A DNA stretch of 64,000 bases from Paulownia fortunei (taxonomy: Eukaryota > Streptophyta > Magnoliopsida > Lamiales > Paulowniaceae): the NCBI GenBank assembly GCA_019321725.1, contig CM033110.1:13385278-13449277 (forward strand), read 5' to 3'. Position numbers and translations under genes: made by a program. Each line of letters opens with the position of its first letter. The first letter of the stretch is position 1. The notes below the pieces were generated by a model. That model was not told the DNA's origin, ran no database searches, and worked only from the letters and a program-made list of their open reading frames with translations. Of the stretch, positions 24,801 through 36,200 are shown piece by piece.

Positions 24801-27800
24801 TAATAAAGTGGTATGCTAGTTGCCAAGAGTTGGTAAGTTGTTACACCAAATTAATTATTTAAATTCTCACCTACCTGATTGAATTGCATTTTTAGGTTAG
24901 ATACAACCAACTTTTGATGATGAGTAAAGAACAAAAATGTAGAGCTTTCTGTGCTGATATATTTTCATATATCATTTGTCAGACTTGGTTGCCAGATGAG
25001 GGAGATATGATCAAATTACCGAATCATATCCAAGAACCATCCTTTAACATCAGTAGCGCATTGCAGCATATGTTTTTACCATTTTGATATATTTTCTTAC
25101 CATCTTGTCTTAGAAAACTTGTTTATTTACCTATTATATATAGCATATCCAAATTTTAGCCCAAAAATAATTTGGGCTTAAGAGATATGACCTAATTAGT
25201 CAAATAAGTCAGGACTAGGCCGAACTCTGATCCAAATTTTGGCGATCTATATTATACAACCATTTGGATGAATTTTCTACTATAATCAAGATTGAATTGC
25301 GCTGAGCTTCTAACATAAAAATTTCAAATGAAGTAAGATTCAGATCCATAGGGCTTTTGATCATGGAGTTATGCCCAAAATACAAAAACTACACAAGACT
25401 AGAAACATGGTTCTTTTGATCTTTTTTTATTCATTGATTCCCTAAAACAAAACATTAATAAAAAAATAATATTAACAAGAATAATGCAAGAAAAGTATAA
25501 AGGATTTGATACAAAAATATGTCAAAATATGCACTTATCAATGTTGAACTATGACCATCTAAGAAGTCATTCTTGACAATATTTGATACCAAGATAAATA
25601 ATTAAAACTACCTTAATTCCATTTAGAGCTAAGTGGATCGCCCTTATTGCCAAATAAAGCAACCCTTTCTTTACCCTCAAGCCTAAGGGTCATCCTTCTT
25701 CTTATCCTCTTTTTTCTTGTCTTGCAATCTCCTTAGAAAGATGAGATCAATGTTGGACATTTAATATCCAAAAAGAATCGTCAACCCTGATGGTTAACTT
25801 CAACAAAGCTTATGTAAACTTGAATTAAAACCCCTTCTAATTCAAAGTTCGAATTAGAACCCTTTCCAATTCATTTAAGCAAGTCAATACTTGCATTCCT
25901 ATTTTAATGCCCTATCTATTGCAATGGTGTATAAACCTCTCTTATCCGGATTAATTCCCTAGCTTTGCCTCATTGTATATTTGTTTCTATTGAGAACTCA
26001 TTCTCTTCTTTTAGATTTTTTATGTTAGATAATGTAGAACTAACAATCAAAATAGGCATTAACAACTAGAGTTTCCTATAACATTTATTGGAGCTCCTTC
26101 TTTAATAATTGTAGAAGGTACTCTACAACACTACAACACTTGTAGGAGGTGCTTCCACAACGCTTGTGGGAGCTTGTTTATACAACTACTATAGAAACTC
26201 TTTTTTGCACATTTGTTATCCTCTTGAATTCGAAAACCATTCTCAATTTTGAAAATAATTTGGGCAGATTGGAACAATGATGTTTATTATTGTCCAAGTA
26301 AGACCCATCAAACATCCATATTAATAAAATATTTAAATATTGCATGACTCGTGGATAACACTTAAACATTGTATTAATATGAGCATCTCCATGCGAGCAC
26401 TGATCACAACTTTCATTTATTTAGCATATCCCACGACTCTTTGTAATCTATTAAATGCGTTAGCAAGTCACATATCACATACTTTAGATAGAAGACATGG
26501 ACAATTGGGTCCAACCCAATATGGCCCATATCAGCTAGATATAGATTTAATTAAAATTCCTAACTTAATTTTTTTATATTATAATGTAAGACCTTATCTA
26601 TATATTCCTAGTTTTGTTGATTTAATGTTACGCTATCCTAATGATCGCAAACATAATCAAAAGAAAAGTATTAAATAAAGCATGCATGGATCATACACAT
26701 ATGTAAATAAAGAGATGATCATGGGCCATTATCATATGCGATCCACTCAAGCCAAAGTGGGTCTAAGTCAACCTAAGGGTGATAGTTGAAATGAAAATAG
26801 AACACTTCTATTGCATATATGCATCACATGCATATATGGTCCTTCATTTCTCATTTGTCCATTTTTTTTTTAAATTTCTAATTATACATAAATAAAGCTT
26901 CTTTCATATTTAATCACCTAATTGATTTATTATACAGATGATATCAATTGTGTATGCTTCCAAATATAATTTTAGATTTTTTTTGGAGAAACAGAGCATA
27001 TACACAGCTGCCACTAATACATTAGTTTAAAATAAATCACATATAATATCAGAAAACTAGATGTCAAATTTGTATATTTAAGCAAATTATGGATTTGCAA
27101 TTGACGGTAATTTTTGGCAGACCATAAATAAAATATAATGTAGCATCACAAATTAAATATCAGAGGCAAAAAAAGTCTTATATTGCTGGGGTTTATTTTT
27201 CTTTTCACATTTTAGCAGTCAAATGATGCAATACATTTCATTCAGCCAATACAGAAAAAAAAAGACCAAATATAGCTTAGCTTACCTACAATGCTAGAAA
27301 TTTATTTTCCAATTGCTTTCTGTATCATTTTTCACTTGTTAGACTTCACTCATTGGTTCAAGATTTGGTTGTGCTGCTTCTTATAGGACTCTGTTGCTCC
27401 AAACCAAATTAGTTAGTGTAGTTATCCTACAATGAAAATCCTAAAGATACACTCCGATTGCTGAAGTAGTCACATTTTTGGATTCCTAATATGTGAAATA
27501 CTTCAATATCCCATAACATATTATTTGTGATTCTTGACTTTCACTTGTGAGCGTCAATTCTTTTCTTTCTCAATTTTTAAGCCTACGAGAAAACTGAAGA
27601 AATTTTCAATGTCAATTAGTCAATTACACAAAAGAATACCAATTGGTGATGTGAATATAGTTCATTTAGTTTTTATTTTACTGTCCTGAACTCCACAATA
27701 TTGATTTTTAGACTGTGCTTATCTTGGCTTAAAATTGTAGGATCACCAGAATATCTTAAGAAGATATACATTTTGATGAACATATCATCAGTCTCTAAAT

Positions 27801-28019
27801 GTTGTTAGTTTATGAGAGTTGATTAACTTAAATGTTTCTAGCAAGAAAGCACTTAGCCCTTGAAATTGAGGAAAAGTACATACATACCTATAACTACACA
27901 AGAAGTGAATGACACAAATTTAAGTACTCCTGAGTCTTGTCTTAGGGAGTTTCATGTAGTCAAAGATACTCTTAAGTTTGGGATTCTTTCATGTTATTCA
28001 TAGAAATGGAGATTCTTTT
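24801..28019. other. AT-rich sequence between the inverted LTRs
   Basis: No recognised gene was found. The longest open frame (26340-26678, 112 codons) has no known motif and unremarkable composition. Part of the region (25140-25440) reads like decayed LTR sequence. Confidence 0.45.
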
Positions 28020-28313
28020 TCAAGTCAGCTTGAAATTTTGATATGATATAATTCCAAGTAACTCTCGCAGCAAGGCAATTGATTCATGCATTGTTAAATC
28101 GTGATCCATCCAGTCAACAATTTTGAAAGAGATAAGGAGAAGAAGAGCGCCACTACTGCCAGCTCCTCCATTACCGTTCAGTTGCTGAATAGTCAGAACC
28201 CGCCGACCACCTACACTACTGCTGAGCAACAGCGATTTGCCTGCACCACAGGCGAGCCACACTAGTTCGCTTGCACCACTGCGACCTCTCTTTGGTTGTC
28301 CATGGCCGACCAA
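28020..28313 (-). CDS. Unrecognised small ORF in a GC-rich island
   Basis: A 97-codon minus-strand frame starts with MVGHGQPKRGRSGASE and ends SYQNFKLT. The 5' half is rich in Gly, Ser and Leu; the 3' half has DWMDHDLTMHESIALLRELL, which looks like an amphipathic helix. The surrounding 28130-28350 is clearly more GC-rich than the neighbourhood, as plant first exons often are. I recognise no family and see no conserved motif. It may be a first-exon relic trapped between the two LTRs, or chance in a GC-rich patch. Confidence 0.2.
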   Translation of the reverse strand: MVGHGQPKRGRSGASELVWLACGAGKSLLLSSSVGGRRVLTIQQLNGNGGAGSSGALLLLISFKIVDWMDHDLTMHESIALLRELLGIISYQNFKLT

Positions 28314-28593
28314 CGGGGGGCTTCATCTTTTTCTATTTGGCGGCCAGTTTAGGGTGGGTGGGTTGGAAAAAAAACAAGGCAGTGACGGAGTTGCTAAAAA
28401 ATGGCAGTGCATGGTAGTGGTGTGTGGTGTGTGGTGTATGGCGGTTATGGTAGATCAAGGGGTGAAAAAAATCTTATAATTTATGAATTATTTATTTATT
28501 TTTTGCAAATTTAAAGAATTGTTATGTAATTTTTTAGTAATCTGTATTTTTTTTAAATTATTGTGTTTTTTTGTAATTTCTTTTGAAAATTTC

Positions 28594-30894
28594 TGTAATG
28601 CCTAATTATCTCCTACATAGCCAATAATAAATATCTTGCATGAATATGCATCTAATCAATACGCATTATTGGATTATGACATACAAATAGCATGATTGCA
28701 CGAACATGAATAATTGTTACTATATGCTCCACTTATGCTTTAACATGTAATAGTACATAAAATATGAGATCAAACATCTATTTTTTGATTAACATATTAC
28801 TTAAGTAACTTTTTGTAGTGAAAAGCTCGATATCTCGATTAAAAAAGATTGATGTGTTAAATGACCATGAAATGAATTATTTGGATTGCTCTATACTTGT
28901 GGCATTCCAAAGTAATTATTTGCCTAAATATTTGCATGAAATATGTTACATTTGACTAAGAACTAAAAGTATGCAAAATGGTGCAATTTGATTAGTAAGT
29001 TTATTAGATTGCATGAAATCATTCTAAACCACATTGCACTTGATTATAACACCAAAGCATCAATTTTTGTCATCTCCCTAGCCTATAAACGTGGGTTTTG
29101 GCATGAGAAGACACCAAGCATGATGCAACCAATTATCACTCTCCACTTACCTCTCTTTGAAATGTCAAAGAAGTCATTTTAGCCATATTTTCTTGTAGAA
29201 GCTCCGTAAAAACAACCAGCTCTTCTTCTCCAAGTTTCTCCCAAACTTCTACACTCTCATACTCACAAAAATTGAATTCAATCCATAGGAATTCATATAA
29301 CACAAACTAGAACAAGTTTCTACACTTTTAAACTTGAAAACTGTTGATTTTGAATTTTAATTCCAACTTAATCAAAGTATATTCTTTTTCAATGTTCCTT
29401 ATGATGAATTTATAGTATCTTGGATGGTTACATGTTTTACTATATTTTTGTATGAATGAAAACTTAAGTGGGATATACTTGAAGCCAAAACCAAGTTAGT
29501 TAAGCTAGTTTCTAGCATGGTCTTGTGAAATATGCTTAATTCACTTATTTCTATTAATCTTGTAATGCTTATATTGTGTTTGGAAGTTTCTGTGAATGAT
29601 TGATAACAATAGCAATTAGTTTACTTAATTGATGGTTAGAATTAATTTAAGTTAGAATCGAGTTTACTCATGTTATTTTGGATAGTATTCAAGTTTTGAG
29701 GGCTGCCCTAATATTTATGTTTGGATTATTAGTTATTTAATGGCCGCCATAATATTTAATGTCATGAATTAGTAGTAAAATATGGAGTATACATTGTTTT
29801 TGAGGTCATGTAATTAATATAAAATTGTTTACGAAAGACTGAAAAATATATGTGATTTTAATTAGAATAAATTATGTAATTTATTAAACGGATATTGAAA
29901 GGTACATATTTGATTATGGTAGACCTTTAACACATCCTATCTTCCAAAGAGATTGACCTTCTCACTTAGCACAAAGTGGACTTGAGGTAAGTTAAAACTT
30001 TAATTTATTGTATCACAAGAATCATATAATGTTGTTCATGTTTTAATGCGATTGTCATTATTTGCCAAATGATGTAATGTTTGATGAATACATGGTTCAT
30101 GAAGCATGATACTATATTAAGAATATAATGAGGGTTTTGAAAAAAAAGTATGGCACTTGATTAATGGTCGGGTAGCCAAGGGACGTGGGAGGGACCGATG
30201 GACCCAACAAATAGTGGCAAATACTTAAGGTTGAAAAATCGATATAGGAAAGCCACAATGAATGAGACCGAATATGGTTAATACCTGAGGTTGAAAAACC
30301 AAGTATGGAAACCCCGTATTATTTCTCTTATTGGCCAATCATTATGAACAGATTCTGAAAATCACGGTCTATCGCTATTAGTTAAGTACCACACTTCAAA
30401 GGCTCTGAAGAATGATTTACGAATGAAAGTTATTAAATTGAATAATGCAATTAATTATTTATGTGACTTGCATGTATGCTATTTGTTATTGTATCAAATT
30501 TCACCTTACTGAGCCTTTAGCTCATTAGATTCATGTGATGTAGGAGGAAATGTACAAGTTTAAAGGTTGACTGAATCTCTAGAGCAGTTGGACAAATATT
30601 TGTTCATATGTCATGCTTCGAGCTATTTTGTAGTCGATTTTGAAAACTCTATTTTTTTATTTTAAATAAGTCGCTCTATTATGGTTTTGTAAGCAAATGT
30701 ACTCAGTTTTGATTTATATATATGGTGTGTTTAAAACAAAATGAAACAACAAGTAAATTCAAGTTCTTTCTTTTATAGTAAACAATGGGAACTTTTATTA
30801 AAATCATAACTCTAGTATTGATGAAAAGTTAACATTTCTTGACTTAACTGTATTAACTTGTTTAGGCTCTATATTTAGGTTAAGAGGTGTTATA
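28594..30894 (+). repeat. Tekay/Del-type gypsy 5' LTR, plus orientation (~2.3 kb)
   Basis: It starts TGTAATGCC and ends AGAGGTGTTATA, the final CA having mutated to TA. A primer binding site follows four bases later and the start of a gag ORF about 200 bp later, which identifies it as a 5' LTR. It is homologous over its whole length to 22496-24800 in inverted orientation. Confidence 0.75.
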
Positions 30895-30897
30895 GTT

Positions 30898-30911
30898 TGT
30901 AGGATCAGAGC
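30898..30911 (+). promoter_or_regulatory. Primer binding site, initiator-Met tRNA type
   Basis: TGTAGGATCAGAGC follows the LTR end closely and resembles TGGTATCAGAGC, the complement of the 3' end of initiator-Met tRNA, apart from a small insertion and substitutions. Confidence 0.55.
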
Positions 30912-31097
30912 AGAGGTTTAGTCATTCCTGAAGATAGAAGAAGGCTTATGAACATATCCTGGTTGGGAAACTCGATCAACTATTTTTTTATTTGCTTTTA
31001 TGTTTACTTGATTAGATTTTATTTTATGTTATTGTCATGATTATGCATTTATTATTGGCTAATGAATGGAATGAGATTGGGCAATGCATATCAGGTC

Positions 31098-31192
31098 ATG
31101 GCACCAAAAAGGAGGACAATGGATGATCATGAGGGTAATCATAGTGTTGTGAATAATTTGACTAATCTCATACAACAACATACTAGAATTTG
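31098..31192 (+). pseudogene. N-terminus of Tekay/Del-type gag, truncated
   Basis: The frame begins MAPKRRTMDDHEGN and continues about 31 codons. Basic 'MxPxRR' starts are typical of gag in this lineage. It is cut at 31192 by the end of an Athila-type LTR. Position after the LTR and primer site supports the assignment more than the short sequence does. Confidence 0.5.
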
Positions 31193-31395
31193 ATTTTTGC
31201 GCATTATTTTAATAGTAATTTAAATTTATTTTCATTAATTGCCATCCGCTTTCATTTGTTCAAATAAAATTAGAGTTGACAAAATTCTGGTATTTAGTAT
31301 TCAATAGTTCTCATAGGGACGATGCTTCACTTATCCACTTTATTACTTGTCTACGATAACGTGCACTTGCATTCACAAAATTCACAACAAGTTTT
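31193..31395 (+). repeat. Terminal ~200 bp of an Athila-type 5' LTR
   Basis: This matches 8990-9188 almost throughout, including 'tttgcgcattattttaat' and 'ttgtctacgata.cgtgca'. Only the 3' end of the LTR is present, joined directly to the truncated Tekay/Del gag. Confidence 0.75.
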
Positions 31396-31396
31396 T

Positions 31397-31414
31397 TGGT
31401 GTTATTGTCGGGAA
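31397..31414 (+). promoter_or_regulatory. Primer binding site, Asp-tRNA type
   Basis: TGGTGTTATTGTCGGGAA directly follows the LTR terminus and resembles TGGCGCCGTTGCCGGGGA, the Asp-tRNA primer site known for Athila/Tat-type elements, with several transitions as expected from methylation decay. Confidence 0.6.
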
Positions 31415-31559
31415 CTATTTTATTTTATTAATAATGATACCTAGTAATTCTGATTTTAATTTGAACTTTTATTTGACTTTATTTTGATTGTCGTTCTTGA
31501 CTTTTCTAGGTGTTTTTAGGTGTATGAGAAAATTTGGAAGTAGAGTCTTGATCCCTTTT
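31415..31559 (+). other. Leader between primer site and gag
   Basis: AT-rich leader of the Athila-like element, with no ORF. Confidence 0.5.
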
Positions 31560-32720
31560 GATTCAAAAATTGAAAAGACTTGTAAATGAAACTGAAAGAA
31601 AAAGAGAGGAGCCTCCATATCACCTGAAGACACTATGGAAGATGATAGGGTAGCTAATGATAACAATAATGTGCCACCATAGGCACCAAGGGTCAACAAT
31701 AGGACGCTTCGTGATTATGCATTGCCGCTGGTAAATGAAAACCATACTGGAATTAGATGCCTTGCAATTCAAGCCAATAATTTCGAGATTAAGCTAAGTA
31801 TCATACAAATGGTTCAAGCTAACCAATTTTGTGGGTTAGCTAATAAGGATCAAAATGCACATATAGCCAACTTTCTTGAAATCTTTGATATATTTAAGCA
31901 CAATGGTGTTACCAATGATGCCATTAGATTAAGGTTGTTCCCTTTCTCACTAAGGGACAAGGCAAAGAGTTGGCTAAACTCAATGCCACAAGGTGAAATC
32001 ACCACTGGGCTAACTTAGCTCGAACATTCCTAGTTAAATATGACATGGAATCATTGAATAAGGCATGGAAAATGTATAAGGATTTGTTGAGAATGTCCTT
32101 ATCACGGTCTTTCAGAATGGTTGCAAGTTCAGACATTTTACAATGAATTGAGCGGTGCAACTTGAACTCTAGTGGATGTAGCCACTGGCAGAGCTCTTAT
32201 AGGCAAAACACATGAGGAGGCCTACGATCTTCTTGAGACCATGGTTGCTAATGCTTATCAATGGCCTTTAGAAAGAATTGCACCAAAGAAAGTATTTGGA
32301 GTTCAAGATGTTGATGCACTTGCTGCTCAAGTTGCTGTTTTGTCTTAGCAATTTAACTTTCTTTATACTAATCCTGCTCCCATATTAGTTAAGGTGTGTA
32401 ATTTTTGCAATGGTCATCACCATAGTATAGAGTGTCAAGTTGGGAACCCATTCGCTCCATCTCAGCCAGAGCAAGCATAGTTTGTAGGGAATGCTAATCG
32501 ACAAAACAATCCATACTCTATAATCCAAGATGGTGCAACCATCCAAACTTTTCATAGAGGAATGGACAATCAGTGGGAGCACAATCTTCAAATTTTTAGC
32601 CTCCAAATCAGTCTCAACAAGTAAAGCTTCCCTAGAATATGATATCGAGAGATTCATGAAAAGAATAGAGGTAACATTGCAAAACCAAAAATGACTTATC
32701 TTCAACAGAAGTAATTAGAA
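31560..32720 (+). pseudogene. Athila-like Ty3 gag remnant
   Basis: The capsid domain (Retrotrans_gag) is well preserved in an open stretch at 31722-32018: NFEIKLSIIQMVQANQF, NAHIANFLEIFDIFKHNGV and LFPFSLRDKAKSWLNSMPQG. Later frames add EAYDLLETMVANAYQW and a zinc knuckle CNFCNGHHHSIEC (about 32397-32435), followed by an RQNNPYS tail. Stops (for example at 32015 and after 32345) and frameshifts inactivate it. Gag would form the cytoplasmic particle. The pol region is missing; the remnant fades before the SINE-like sequence and the gap. Confidence 0.75.
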
Positions 32721-33029
32721 TATTTTCAAGAATTTTGCTTATTGATCTCACATTGTGCCAAAGATGTTGAAATCTAAAGTTGCTTCTCTGGTAATAAGTG
32801 GATATAAATTAGATATTCTTATGGAGTCAGGTTTTAGAGAATGAAAATTGCCATGGGTTACCTTTGTCAGTTCCCAGCGTCAAGCAATTGTATGTAAAGC
32901 ATTAGTGGATAGCCACATGTGACATAAGACTATCAGGACTGAGTTTTGTTGAAAATCTAAACCATCAATGTAAGTCAATTTCCTTGTAAACACCTTCCTA
33001 ACAAATTCAAAAAACATTATTATGCTTGC
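32721..33029. other. Unassigned sequence before the assembly gap
   Basis: This may be decayed sequence of the Athila-like element beyond gag. No motif was recognised. Confidence 0.4.
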
Positions 33030-33102
33030 GGGCACGACACAGTGGTGAGCACATGGGGAAAAATATAGTAGGTCGTGGGTTAAATTCCTTTTCGGAGGCA
33101 GG
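33030..33102 (+). mobile_element. Probable tRNA-derived SINE head, cut by the gap
   Basis: Within about 70 bp there is an A-box-like 'acagtggtgagcacatgg' and, about 20 bp on, a B-box-like 'ggtcgtgggttaaattcc', which differs from GGTTCGAATCC by few bases. This is the layout of the RNA polymerase III promoter in plant SINEs such as the Au family. A following 'ttcggaggcagg' also recalls SINE bodies. The sequence runs into the N-run, so tail and target duplication are not visible. A decayed tRNA gene is the alternative. Confidence 0.45.
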
Positions 33103-33202
33103 NNNNNNNNNNNNNNNNNNNNNNNNNNNNNNNNNNNNNNNNNNNNNNNNNNNNNNNNNNNNNNNNNNNNNNNNNNNNNNNNNNNNNNNNNNNNNNNNNN
33201 NN
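33103..33202. other. Assembly gap (100 N)
   Basis: Exactly 100 unknown bases, the usual placeholder for a gap of unknown size. The first exons of the MLO-family gene to its right are missing here or lie on another scaffold. Confidence 0.95.
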
Positions 33203-36200
33203 GAGGAAGAATTTCGAGATATTGTTGGTATTAGGTACCACATCATCATTTGGCTTTCAATATTTGTTACAGAATGATTATCTAATTCGTTTTTGTGTTT
33301 ATGATGTAAGCTTGCATGCCTTACCAGGTGTTACTTATTACTCATTATACAATCACTGGAGATGATTTTCTCTTGTTTATGCATAGGTTTAAGTTAGTTA
33401 TATGCTGTGTATGTATTACATGTGTATGCCACATTTTTCCTTTACAAAGAGGGTGGATAGTTGTGTTTAATAGCTTGCAAGCCATAACTCTTGGTACATT
33501 TATTGCCTAATTCCTTCATTTTCTTCTGTCATGTAATATCTTAAACTTCAACTCTGTACTTTTCATTTAGTAAGTTATTAGCTTTTGACAGAGCTACTAC
33601 AAACTAGTAAATTGAGGTTGCCAGAGTTAGCCCCTTCAAAATGCATCTTTACTAGATCTTGGATCTATTTCCTAAACTAGCTTATTCTCATTTTTAGGCG
33701 TTTTTGTGTCTTTGCTAACAATGATGCAAAATCTAAGTGATGGAACATCTAAAGAACTGCATTGGTCCACCGTGATGGCAGTTCACAAAAGATAGAGAGC
33801 ATAACACGTCTTTTCTCTACTTCATTTCTTGTCAGACTTAGGTACTTGTAGAATTCTGTCCATGTGTATTAAGGAGCAACTGCTGTGAATTTATCTTACT
33901 ATGGCTTTCGTGTGCTGATACCTAATCAAACAACCTTAAGCTTATAGCTAACAGTGTTGGTAACAACCTATGTTTTGTTCACACGTCAGTTAAAAATCCT
34001 ACTCCTGTCTGACAAAAATGTCTAATCCTTCGGAAATGGAAAGGACTAATACAATAGCACATGATAAAAGTCCCAAACATCTTTTCTCCCTCAAATTATT
34101 TTATTCTCTTTTATCTCTGAAACCCTGTACTATTGTTTGGTTTCAACATATAACAAAATAATACTCTCATAGTCCATATATGTTTATACAGTGAAAATAA
34201 TCGCAATATGAGGTTTTAATATATTTGTCCTTCACAATGCATGTTTGGAGGGCTATTTGGTTACTCATCCAACATGTTCTTTCCTTGTATCATTTTTAAT
34301 TCTTATAGCAGAATTCGTTTTTCTTAAAGTGCTTTATGATGAAAAAAATTTAATGTTAGTTTTACATACAACATCTTTGGAAATATGCTTATAATAGCTT
34401 ACTATTGATAGTAACAGTGTTCCTTACCCATATCCAAACTCATGACATGTAGAAGTTCAAAACTAAAAATACCATCTCAATCACAGGTTGGAAATATAAT
34501 ATTATTTATCTGTAAGTTTTCTATGGTTGCCTTAGGCTTATACCGATTACTTGAATGTGTTCTATTTGTATGCTTCACTATCTTCAGGAATATAGCAAGA
34601 AGGCGACCATCTTCTGCTCTTAAAGCTGAAATGTTTCTCAAATTTGGTAGGCTCAATGTCTGGCAGTGGATTCCTGTCATACAAATGACTCTAGAAAACA
34701 ATAGTACTTCTCTTTGTGGAGCATGTCCAGATCCATGCTTATTGCTTTTGTAGAATATTCATTACACAAAATCTTTGCACTATTTTGATTAGATTTGATT
34801 TGTCTGTCAAACTTCAGACTTATATTCCCTATATATCAATTAGGATGGAAATGCCAAGATCTGCACTTCTTTGGTTTTGGTGGTAGATTAGATAGTAAAT
34901 TTTATTTTTGTGGGTTTCTGTATTATGGATCTGTTTAGTTTTTATCTTATTCAAATATAGAAAAGTACAACTATAAAGTTTCAGCAATGTCTCGTCTCTA
35001 AAGCTAACCATAGATACTAAATGAAAGAGTCTGACAGATCCTCCCCTCTTTTGCAGTATCCCACTTTGGATTTTTGCTATTACCTGCATTATTCTAGGCT
35101 TTCATGGTAAATTCCTATAACTAAAAGTATCTTTACCATGAATCTGTAGTTAAAGAGTTTAATGTGTTCCTATCTCATTAGTTATCATAATAAATGGCAT
35201 GCTGATGGAAACATTAAAGCTACCTTGATGAAATGGCATGAGGATCAGTTTGCATGTCCATATGCACCTCTAGAAGGAATTGGTTCAATAAAATTTGCTG
35301 ACGGATTAGCTTGGAAGCTTGTCATCACTTTGAAGTGATAAAAGAAAGTTTCCTTCATTTTTCTTGCTGTTACAGAAAAACTAGGCTTTGGTTTATAAAA
35401 CAAGTACAGTTTCTTGAATATATGTTTAATAAGTAAATGCCTCATCATTGATTTTTTTACTCTTTTCTGTCTTTATTCTTTACATAAATTTGAAATTGTC
35501 TGCTAATTATTGTAGGTGAAGGTGATTATTATAGCAATCTTAGATGTATGTAGACGTTTATCTGACTATGTAGGCACGTGTAGCATGTGTTATGAGTCTC
35601 ATGACCTGTCTTTGTAGCATGGATTATTTCTTATGACAGCCAAAATCACAGTGATTGATATGGCAGACAACATATAAAAATATATATTGCAAAGTAAAGC
35701 AATTTTTTTTTTAATGGATGTACAGAGTGCAATTTCCAGTAAAATCATATTGAACTTTATTTCTACAATATTTATGCACTTTGGTCTCCTATTAATGTTC
35801 AAAGGTGTAATGTTTTCTGGCCTCAGGAACAAATATATATTTCTGGATTTCTTTCCTCCCCACCATTGTAAGTTTTTAACTATTTTATGTCTTAAATGAC
35901 CTTCAAAAGTTAACAGTCTTTTCATATCTTTCTATCTATTGCTTACATTTCTCTATCATTTATCTCAATGGTGCTTGAGTAGTTGATCCTCCTGGTTGGT
36001 ACAAAACTGCATCGCATAGTTGTAAAGCTGGCTGTTGAAATCATGGATTCAAGTCAATGGACAGGATTTCAAAAGTTCAATCTGAGGGATGAGCTGTTCT
36101 GGTTTGGCAACCCCAGGCTGCTTCTTCGGTTGATACAATTTGTATCATTCCAGGTTACTGAACTTAGCTTTCTTCTGACTTGAAATTAGATTAGAAAGAA

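Noticed and set aside
26340..26678. 112-codon plus-strand open frame
   Set aside because: No known motif, no splice or start context, and composition like the surrounding AT-rich DNA.
33007..33277. Open frames on both strands crossing the N-run
   Set aside because: Frame through unknown bases is meaningless. Only the codons after 33203, which match the MLO family, are kept.
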